Shown here piece by piece: positions 6,757-12,724 of a DNA stretch of 12,724 bases (the first letter of the stretch is position 1; every line of letters starts with the position of its first letter). The notes below the pieces were generated by a model. The model was not told the DNA's origin, ran no database searches, and saw nothing but the letters and a program-made list of their open reading frames with translations. The stretch comes from Candidatus Shapirobacteria bacterium UBA2283 (GTDB taxonomy: Bacteria; Patescibacteriota; Microgenomatia; UBA12405): assembly GCA_002345725.1 (NCBI GenBank), contig DDWP01000083.1, forward strand, positions 1 to 12,724, written 5' to 3'. Both the position numbers and the translations under genes were made by a program.

Positions 6757-9700
6757 TATATTAAATGAAAATACTTTTGAAACTAACATTGTTGAAAAAC
6801 TAGTTTCAAGCGGTGGTTATATAGAAGGCAATCCTGTTGATTTCATTCCTGATCTAGCACTCGATACCAATCAACTATTCTCTTTTTTACTCGACTCTCA
6901 ACCGGATGAAATTGACCAACTAATCAAGGTACACGGGGAAGATGAGTATCAGGACCGACTAATCCAACGGTTAATTAAAGAGTTAGATTTACGAGGAACC
7001 CTTGATTGTTTGCGAAACGGTATTACTGATTATGGCGTCCATCTTAATCTTGCGTATTTCAAACCAGAATCTAGCCTCAATCAGGAGACTAAAGAAAAAT
7101 ATGATCAAAACATTATCTCCGTTACTCGTCAGGTTCACTTTAGCGAAAAAGATCCTGATAAATCAGTAGATCTAGTATTGTTTATCAATGGTTTACCTGT
7201 CGCTACTGCTGAATTAAAAAACCCATTTACCGGACAGACTGTTGAAAATGCTCAAAAACAATATATCTACACCAGAGATGTCCGAGAATCACTTTTTCAA
7301 TTCAAAAAAAGGGCTTTAGTTCATTTTGCTGTTGATCCGAATTTGGTCTATATGACCACTCAACTCAATGGTGAAAATACTAAGTTTTTGCCTTTTAATA
7401 AGGGTCTAAATAACGGAGCTGGCAATCCATCGGTCGAATCCGGCTACCAGACATCGTATCTCTGGGAAGAAATTTGGAATAAAGATAGTTGGATGGATAT
7501 TATTGCTAAATATATTCACCTAGAGAAAAAAGAAATAAAAACCGAAGGAAAAATTATTACTAAAGAGAAAATAATCTTTCCTCGCTACCACCAGCTTGAT
7601 GTAGTGAGAAAGTTGGTTAACGATACCAAAAGAAATGGAACTGGAAAAAATTATTTAATTGAACATAGTGCCGGAAGTGGAAAGAGCAACTCGATTGCTT
7701 GGTTAGCCTACCGTCTTGCAAATTTACATAATGATTTAGATCAATCAGTTTTCGATTCAGTTGTTGTAGTCACCGATAGAGTGGTCCTAGACAAACAACT
7801 TCAAGATACGATTTATCAGTTTGATCATAAGCAGGGTGTTGTTCAAAAGATCGACAAAGATTCTGCTCAATTAGCTGATGCTTTGAAAAAAGGAATTAAA
7901 ATCATCATTACCACGGTCCAGAAATTTCCTTTCGTCTTGGATCAAATTGACGAGTTGGAAGCCAAAAAGTATGCTGTGATTGTAGACGAGGCCCACGGTT
8001 CACAAGGCGGAGAAACCAGTAAACAGATGAAAGAAGTTTTGACTTTCGGTCTACACGAATCGGAAGACCCCGAAGATTTAGCAGAAGTCGAAACGGCCGA
8101 AGATGAAATTAGAAAATCAATGGCATCCAGAGGTAAGCAATCCAATCTTTGTTTTTATGGATTCACCGCTACTCCTAAAGCTAAAACCCTAGAAGTCTTT
8201 GGTGAAGTTGGCAAAGACGGCAAGCCTAGACCATTCCATCTCTATTCAATGAGACAAGCCATTGAAGAAGGATTTATTCTCGATGTTTTAAAAAGTTACA
8301 CCACTTACAAAACCTACTTCCGTTTATCCAAAGAAATTGAAGATGATCCGGAAATAAGTAAGGATAAGGCTAATAGAGCCATTGCCCGATTCCTCTCACT
8401 ACATCCCCATAATTTATCTCAAAAGACCGAAGTAATGGTTGAACACTTCCGAAGAGTCACTATGAAAAGAATTGGTGGTAAAGCTAAGGCAATGGTGGTA
8501 ACTAGTTCACGGATGCACGCTGTTAGGTACTATCTCGAATTTAATAAGTACCTTAAAGAAAAAAACTATACTGACATTAGAACTCTCGTTGCCTTTTCTG
8601 GTACTGTTATCGACAAAGATTCCGGAGCTGAATATAAAGAAGTAGAAATGAATGGTTTTAGAGAGAAAGAACTATCCGAAAAGTTCAATGCTGACGAATA
8701 CAAGATACTGTTAGTCGCCGATAAATATCAAACAGGGTTTGATCAACCACTTCTACATACCATGTTTGTTGATAAAAAATTATCAGGTGTAGCCGCAGTT
8801 CAAACATTATCAAGATTAAATCGAGTTGCTCCCGGAAAAGAAGATACCTTTGTCTTAGATTTTGTGAACGACCAAGCAACAATTTACGAATCTTTTCAGC
8901 CTTACTATGAGCTTACTTCTCTTGAAGAAACAGCCAACCCAAATCATCTTTATGACCTAAAACATCAGTTAGAAGAAACCGGAATTTTCTGGCAATCAGA
9001 GGTTGACAGTTTTTCAAAAGTATTCTTTAAGCCTAAACAAACCAGAGCTGACCAAGCTGAACTTTACAGACTAATTCAACCAGCCATTGAAAGGTATATT
9101 GCACTTGATGAAACAAAAAAAGAAGAATTTAAAAAGACGTTGACTGCCTTTATCAGAACCTATGCTTTTCTTTCCCAGATAATGCCATTTACAGATACTC
9201 AACTGGAAAAACTTTATGTTTTTGCCCGATTATTGAGAAATGCTTTACCAAGAAAAAATAATAATAACTTGGAATTAAATGATGAGATTGCCTTGCAGTA
9301 TTACAAACTTCAAAAAATTTCAGAGGGATCAGTTGAGCTATCAAAAGAAGGGGAGGTAAATCTCCCCGGAATAATGGGTGACTCTGGTAATGCTTCCACT
9401 GGTGAGGATGAAAAATCCAAACTATCAGAGATAATCAAAACATTAAACGATAGGTTCGGAACTGAGTTTAGTGAAGCAGATAAACTTTTCTTTGACCAAA
9501 TTGAAGAAGAGTTAATCGCAGATCAAAAACTCCAAAAACAAGCATTAAATAACGAGATCGGTAATTTTAAATATGGTTTTAATGAAGTATTCGTCGATAA
9601 AATCATTGACCGGATGGAACAGAATCAGGAAATCTTTAATAAGATTATGAATAATCCTGACTTTAAAGCAGTTGTTTCCGATTGGATGCTCAAAAAGGTT

Positions 9701-10204
9701 TACAAAAAACTTAGTCAAAAAGTATCAATAAAATCCTTAATTAAAGAAGGTGAAGGACAGAATCTTGAATTTAAATCTTCTTTAAGGTGGGATGTTAAGC
9801 AAGGTAAAGAAAACAAAGATTTGGAAAAAGTGATAATGAAAACTCTCGCCGGATTTATGAACTCCGAAGGTGGACAGCTAATAATTGGAGTAGAGGATAA
9901 TGGCAATGTTCTTGGTTTGGAAAATGATTACCAAACTCTTCAAAACGGAAATAGAGATAAGTTTGAAACTCATGTGGTCCAACTAATCAAAGCCTCATTG
10001 GGTATAGAGTTTGTTCAATATGTCAGGTTCCTGTTCGACAAAATTGAAGGAAAAGATGTTTGTTTAGTAACCGCTATCAAATCACCAAAACCTGTATATG
10101 TGAAGTATCAAGACAAAGAGGAGTTCTTTGCCCGGACCGGTAATTCCACTAGCCCATTTACTCTAAGTGAAGCACAGGAGTTTATTAGAACTCATTGGAA
10201 TTAA
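6749..10204 (+). CDS. hsdR: Type I restriction endonuclease subunit HsdR with C-terminal AlbA_2 extension
   Basis: A 1151-residue motor and nuclease subunit that translocates and cuts unmethylated DNA. The N-terminal PD-(D/E)xK nuclease is intact: Asp141 in SVDLVLF, then Glu155-x-Lys157 in ATAELKN. The SF2 helicase motor follows, with Walker A HSAGSGKSNS (Lys312), DEAH at 413-416, FTATP at 472-476, the motif V region ADKYQTGFDQP (657-667) and motif VI QTLSRLNRVAPGK (685-697). A helical C-terminal region runs to about 990. Then comes an unusual AlbA_2 (Schlafen-type) domain at about 994-1151, with GEGQNLEFK (Glu1002, Glu1007), FMNSEGGQLIIGVED (Asp1050) and an FFARTGN block. This makes the protein about 150 residues longer than a typical HsdR of roughly 1000. 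The reading frame is continuous across the junction. Core function is confident; the role of the tail is open. Confidence 0.95.
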   Translation: MSNILNENTFETNIVEKLVSSGGYIEGNPVDFIPDLALDTNQLFSFLLDSQPDEIDQLIKVHGEDEYQDRLIQRLIKELDLRGTLDCLRNGITDYGVHLNLAYFKPESSLNQETKEKYDQNIISVTRQVHFSEKDPDKSVDLVLFINGLPVATAELKNPFTGQTVENAQKQYIYTRDVRESLFQFKKRALVHFAVDPNLVYMTTQLNGENTKFLPFNKGLNNGAGNPSVESGYQTSYLWEEIWNKDSWMDIIAKYIHLEKKEIKTEGKIITKEKIIFPRYHQLDVVRKLVNDTKRNGTGKNYLIEHSAGSGKSNSIAWLAYRLANLHNDLDQSVFDSVVVVTDRVVLDKQLQDTIYQFDHKQGVVQKIDKDSAQLADALKKGIKIIITTVQKFPFVLDQIDELEAKKYAVIVDEAHGSQGGETSKQMKEVLTFGLHESEDPEDLAEVETAEDEIRKSMASRGKQSNLCFYGFTATPKAKTLEVFGEVGKDGKPRPFHLYSMRQAIEEGFILDVLKSYTTYKTYFRLSKEIEDDPEISKDKANRAIARFLSLHPHNLSQKTEVMVEHFRRVTMKRIGGKAKAMVVTSSRMHAVRYYLEFNKYLKEKNYTDIRTLVAFSGTVIDKDSGAEYKEVEMNGFREKELSEKFNADEYKILLVADKYQTGFDQPLLHTMFVDKKLSGVAAVQTLSRLNRVAPGKEDTFVLDFVNDQATIYESFQPYYELTSLEETANPNHLYDLKHQLEETGIFWQSEVDSFSKVFFKPKQTRADQAELYRLIQPAIERYIALDETKKEEFKKTLTAFIRTYAFLSQIMPFTDTQLEKLYVFARLLRNALPRKNNNNLELNDEIALQYYKLQKISEGSVELSKEGEVNLPGIMGDSGNASTGEDEKSKLSEIIKTLNDRFGTEFSEADKLFFDQIEEELIADQKLQKQALNNEIGNFKYGFNEVFVDKIIDRMEQNQEIFNKIMNNPDFKAVVSDWMLKKVYKKLSQKVSIKSLIKEGEGQNLEFKSSLRWDVKQGKENKDLEKVIMKTLAGFMNSEGGQLIIGVEDNGNVLGLENDYQTLQNGNRDKFETHVVQLIKASLGIEFVQYVRFLFDKIEGKDVCLVTAIKSPKPVYVKYQDKEEFFARTGNSTSPFTLSEAQEFIRTHWN

Positions 10205-10209
10205 ATAGA

Positions 10210-10869
10210 ATGATTGCCACCGCTTCTGCTACACCTGCCATTATTAAAACAGTTGAAGAAGTTACCACTTCATATCCATTGTGGGCTACTATCGCAAAAG
10301 ACTTTGGAATGCCAGGCTTAATAGGTACCGTGCTCGGTTCGTTTACAACACTTTCTATTGAGCTATTAAAAAGAAAATTCTCTACTAAAGACGAAGAAAG
10401 AAACAAAAAACTGAAAGTATATGCCAAGTTAAACAGTCTAATTTTCTCAACAAAACAGCTATATAAGTCGAGGTTTGAAGCGTCAATACATTCTGACTAT
10501 CATGAGGCGAAATGGATATTCGCCGGACACAATGAACATTCAATTGATTATGATGAAGCTAAAAGATGGATGCTTAAGTGTGAAGATATGGTTCAAGAAA
10601 TTATCAAGAACACCAAAGAATTACATATGTGCTTAGCTACAATCAAAGTACTTTTTAATAAAGATACTGATCTAGATCCGATGATCAGTCAAATATATTT
10701 AATGAACGGGATAACAATACAACCACTTAAAAGTTCACCAACTCTTGACGATATTGAAGAATGGAAAAAAATTTCAAAACAGGATCTTGATAGCCAGATC
10801 AATGAGAAAATTTCTCTGCCTCTAACTCAATTGAAAACGATCTTAGATGGCAAATTATGTGTTAACTAG
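10210..10869 (+). CDS. Operon-terminal membrane-anchored hypothetical protein
   Basis: A 219-residue protein I do not recognise. The ATG at 10210 lies five bases after the hsdR stop; an in-frame TTG at 10195 would overlap hsdR and is less likely. Residues about 32-53 (FGMPGLIGTVLGSFTTLSIELL) form one likely transmembrane helix, followed at once by a positively charged stretch (KRKFSTKDEERNKKLK), which predicts that the C-terminal part is cytoplasmic. The rest is mostly helical and charged, with no catalytic motif that I can see. Spacing indicates co-transcription with the restriction genes, so it may anchor or tune the complex, act as a membrane effector, or be a passenger. No membrane subunit is known to me in classical type I systems. 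Confidence 0.75.
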   Translation: MIATASATPAIIKTVEEVTTSYPLWATIAKDFGMPGLIGTVLGSFTTLSIELLKRKFSTKDEERNKKLKVYAKLNSLIFSTKQLYKSRFEASIHSDYHEAKWIFAGHNEHSIDYDEAKRWMLKCEDMVQEIIKNTKELHMCLATIKVLFNKDTDLDPMISQIYLMNGITIQPLKSSPTLDDIEEWKKISKQDLDSQINEKISLPLTQLKTILDGKLCVN

Positions 10870-10873
10870 TTGG

Positions 10874-11731
10874 TCAGTTTTTATCTATTAACGATTGCTG
10901 GATTGCTTCTACATCAAGAATATCAATTTTGAGTACATCCAAGTTTGAATCCAAATGAACAATGCTTTTTACTTTCATAAGTCTCCCTTTGTCGATTACA
11001 AATGGATAGAATCTTTCTGGTCTTTCATTAGGAAGTTGGTATAGTATTTGTTTTCCATTCGTCAAAGAAAATTTCCCCCTGTTTGTATGTTTGTTCAACG
11101 AAACAAATTCACCTTGTAATTCTGCTTCCTGGGTTTTAGCTATTTCCTCAACATTACCATCAAAATACGGTTTTTCCTCATCTGCTATTGTGGTTGAAAT
11201 TGTTTTACTATCTAATAAAGCTGTAACATCCAAAGAATCTATCTTACCTGTCTCCAAAGGATTTACTATTTTGCTTAAATCCGGAACAATGGTCTTTTCG
11301 CTAAAGATGTTAAATACCTCTAAGGGAAATTCCTTTTCTACACCATCTGAATTAACAACAATTACTACATTTCCTTCTCCAATTTTCGTGTGTAAGGGTC
11401 TGTTTTTAGTATGTTTAATCATGTCGATTACACCGAAAATTATCTTAATTACTCCCACAGCTCCGCCAGCTACAACACCGACAGCTTGTATTTGATCAGT
11501 ATTACTTGTAATGGCCTCCCATACCTGAAGTGAAATATCAAATGAACCCTGGGTTAATCCGGTTATTCTTATCTTGTGTTCGTATGGTAAGTTTTTCGTA
11601 GCAACAATCTTTGAATACGCATTTGAAAATCCTTGTAAAGCTGGTACTACATCTTCTACTAGCATTGTCCCATCATCTACATCGGGACCATGGTATTTCA
11701 GTGAAACATCTACAATTTGAGATGATGGCAT
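10874..11731 (-). CDS. Uncharacterised protein with Gly-rich hydrophobic helix, convergent to the operon
   Basis: A 285-residue protein of unknown function, read leftward and ending in TGA four bases from the end of the restriction operon. The N-terminal domain (about 1-75) has a pattern seen in widespread hypothetical proteins as I recall them: HGPDVDDGTMLVEDVVPALQGF, then RITGLTQGSFDISL. Residues about 83-105 (AVGVVAGGAVGVIKIIFGVIDMI) form a Gly-rich hydrophobic segment that may span or bind a membrane, although Lys96 sits inside it. The C-terminal part (about 215-280) looks beta-rich (RGKFSLTNGKQILYQL, VDILKID-like strands). No enzyme motif is visible. The start ATG is preceded by TAAATT at 11739-11744 (minus strand), a possible leaderless -10 box. 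Its position beside a restriction operon suggests a defence link, but this is only guilt by association. Confidence 0.75.
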   Translation of the reverse strand: MPSSQIVDVSLKYHGPDVDDGTMLVEDVVPALQGFSNAYSKIVATKNLPYEHKIRITGLTQGSFDISLQVWEAITSNTDQIQAVGVVAGGAVGVIKIIFGVIDMIKHTKNRPLHTKIGEGNVVIVVNSDGVEKEFPLEVFNIFSEKTIVPDLSKIVNPLETGKIDSLDVTALLDSKTISTTIADEEKPYFDGNVEEIAKTQEAELQGEFVSLNKHTNRGKFSLTNGKQILYQLPNERPERFYPFVIDKGRLMKVKSIVHLDSNLDVLKIDILDVEAIQQSLIDKN

Positions 11732-11738
11732 ATATATA

Positions 11739-11744
11739 AATTTA
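11739..11744 (-). promoter_or_regulatory. Possible -10 box of the leftward uncharacterised gene
   Basis: On the minus strand TAAATT (TAnnnT form) ends 7 bases before the ATG at 11731, which would place the transcript start one base ahead of the start codon. The surrounding DNA is very A/T-rich, so this is weaker than the exact TATAAT boxes elsewhere in the window. Confidence 0.3.
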
Positions 11745-11933
11745 CACTAAATAAATAAAAGTAACACTGGTATCATTTCGGTTCTATTTTGAAAAACAAC
11801 ATAATTTGAATAAATCTGTATCATTCCAATTTTTTACATCATCAAACTGCACAATTCATCCAGAAGTAGTTCCAGTTGGCGAGTATTCCATTCGTAAATG
11901 TAACCCTATTATTTCCAGTAAGGAATCGAAAAA

Positions 11934-12332
11934 TCAGTATACCCAGAATTTGATCGCTAAAAGAAAAAGCTTGGTTAAACCAAAAATGATAAGGTGAATT
12001 ATGTATGGCAACGGTGTGCAATAAATTCCACTACCGAAAAAAGTGACTAATAGATAAATCGTTCCTGCTTGAAATAATAGATATGCCCCACTTCCTATAA
12101 ATCTATTAAATGAAGGTGAGAATCCGTTTTTGGAATTATAATGCCACCTTCCGTCTCTAGTGAAAATTTCAAAAATTACCCATAAAACAAGCATGATTGT
12201 AATCCATATCCGATATTGCGACCAGAAATTTGTTATTAAAAACCAAATCTGTCCTGCATTTGATTTTGGCGGGCTCTCAAATAAAAGTTTACATATTTGC
12301 GGTGGTAAGGTTGAAATTGTGGAATTATTCAT
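11934..12332 (-). CDS. Small multi-pass membrane protein, hypothetical
   Basis: A 132-residue protein with three probable transmembrane helices, at about residues 41-57 (RIWITIMLVLWVIFEIFT region), 79-100 and 107-128. Between the first two lies a polar stretch, RDGRWHYNSKNGFSPSFNRF, likely an exposed loop and the best family signature to search with. Two cysteines (14 and 105) are present. I see no enzyme or transporter motif and do not recognise a family. Support for a real gene comes from the clean membrane topology and from the exact TATAAT box just before its ATG. It is transcribed away from the acetyltransferase gene, with a 172-base divergent gap. A 63-residue frame on the opposite strand at 11806-11997 overlaps its end and is judged spurious. 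Confidence 0.7.
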   Translation of the reverse strand: MNNSTISTLPPQICKLLFESPPKSNAGQIWFLITNFWSQYRIWITIMLVLWVIFEIFTRDGRWHYNSKNGFSPSFNRFIGSGAYLLFQAGTIYLLVTFFGSGIYCTPLPYIIHLIIFGLTKLFLLAIKFWVY

Positions 12333-12340
12333 TCTGTGAC

Positions 12341-12346
12341 ATTATA
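12341..12346 (-). promoter_or_regulatory. -10 box of the small membrane protein gene
   Basis: Exact TATAAT on the minus strand, eight bases before the ATG at 12332. The predicted transcript would start near 12334, giving a 2-base leader. No clear -35 element is present at the usual distance. Confidence 0.5.
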
Positions 12347-12492
12347 AGACTGACTGATCTGTTTTGTATAGTTTTGTTAGCTATATCTTAAAAGTAGCAA
12401 TTGCAGATATTTTCCATCTCGTATAGCCTAATTTCCATCCACTGCGTTCCATATCTCCATGATGGCGGGGAGCGGCGTGTATAAACTTCTAG

Positions 12493-12498
12493 TATAAT
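12493..12498 (+). promoter_or_regulatory. -10 box of the acetyltransferase gene, leaderless type
   Basis: Exact TATAAT six bases before the ATG at 12505, so the transcript is predicted to start on the A of the ATG. No Shine-Dalgarno sequence or convincing -35 is seen; the stretch just upstream (12463-12479) is unusually G-rich for this window. Confidence 0.55.
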
Positions 12499-12504
12499 CC
12501 AACC

Positions 12505-12724
12505 ATGTCTCCCCTAAAATTCATAACAACCCCAGGAGAGCCGAGCGTAGAAGATAAACAAAAATTAGTCGATGGTATGTTGGCGCACCACGCCAAAAAT
12601 GGTCACATCAGAAAGACTGAGACTATCTCTATTTTTCTTCACGACGAAAATGACCAAGCCGTCGGTGGAGTGATCGTTTCTTTTCTTTGGGGTGGTATGG
12701 AAATTCAAGCACTTTGGGTAGATG
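12505..12724 (+). CDS. GNAT-family N-acetyltransferase, 5' fragment
   Basis: The first 73 codons of a gene cut by the window edge. The protein begins MSPLKFITTPGEPS and continues through a helix (VEDKQKLVDGMLAHHAKNG) into the first beta strands of a GNAT fold: TISIFLHDENDQAVGGVIVSFLWGGMEIQALWVD. The GG-V-I-V-S strand and the IQALWVD strand match the segments that precede the acetyl-CoA-binding loop in small stand-alone GNAT enzymes. That loop itself (R/Q-x-x-G-x-G/A) lies beyond the window, so activity cannot be judged. The frame is open to the last base. The start is set by the TATAAT box six bases upstream. The acetyl acceptor is unknown. Confidence 0.75.
   Translation, partial: MSPLKFITTPGEPSVEDKQKLVDGMLAHHAKNGHIRKTETISIFLHDENDQAVGGVIVSFLWGGMEIQALWVD

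Noticed and set aside
10864..10871. AACTAGTT palindrome at the convergent gene ends, considered as a shared terminator or insertion scar
   Set aside because: Eight bases including the TAG stop codon, with no GC-rich stem and no matching copy elsewhere that I could see; chance is sufficient.
11961..11983. TTGGTT-A-AACCAA palindrome with an adjacent T-run on the minus strand, looking like a terminator
   Set aside because: It lies inside the 3' coding part of the membrane protein gene, the usable stem is only about four pairs, and the repeat is explained by the codons there.
11806..11997. A 63-residue rightward reading frame in the gap between the two leftward genes
   Set aside because: Low-complexity composition, no promoter or ribosome site, and it overlaps the end of the better-supported leftward membrane protein gene.
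1..12724. Recoded genetic code (TGA as glycine or tryptophan), as in some CPR lineages
   Set aside because: All long frames stay open without TGA being read through, and TGA serves as the stop codon of the gene at 10874-11731.

Overview
The window (12,724 bases, AT-rich) reads as a stretch of chromosome from a low-GC bacterium with an uncommon way of starting genes. The standard bacterial code applies: no in-frame TGA interrupts the long reading frames, and TGA ends the gene at 10874-11731. Almost no start codon has a Shine-Dalgarno sequence. At least four genes instead carry an exact TATAAT box 5-8 bases before the start codon, which predicts leaderless or nearly leaderless mRNAs. With the simple gene content and a long type I restriction operon, this fits a Patescibacteria/CPR-type genome. 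That assignment is inference; there is no rRNA or marker gene to confirm it.

Layout. 1-413 is the 3' end of a PlsC-type acyltransferase. 438-995 is a small P-loop kinase-like protein and 1099-1713 an HD-domain phosphohydrolase; both are single-gene units with a TATAAT box at the start codon. 1714-2035 is a 322-base gap holding inverted repeats and the likely promoter of a five-gene rightward operon (2036-10869): hsdM, a novel accessory fusion gene, hsdS, hsdR, and a gene for a small membrane-anchored protein. Gaps or overlaps between these genes are 10 bases or less. Converging on the operon, with only 4 bases between the ends, is an uncharacterised leftward gene (10874-11731). A small leftward multi-pass membrane protein (11934-12332) follows, and a GNAT acetyltransferase (12505 onward) is cut by the right edge.

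How the genes work together. HsdM, HsdS and HsdR are all intact and carry their expected motifs, so a working type I restriction-modification system is plausible. Two features set it apart. The gene between hsdM and hsdS encodes a protein whose N-terminal half looks like a methyltransferase stripped of its AdoMet and catalytic motifs. This is followed by an HsdS-like target-recognition region and a C-terminal AlbA_2 (Schlafen-type) domain. HsdR also ends in an AlbA_2 domain, an unusual extension of about 150 residues. Both AlbA_2 domains keep the E-x4-E plus GVED acidic residues that line up with the RNase site of mammalian Schlafen proteins, with identical spacing. The operon may therefore couple DNA recognition or restriction to a second nucleic-acid-directed response, either RNA cleavage or regulation. 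That is the most interesting candidate system in the window.
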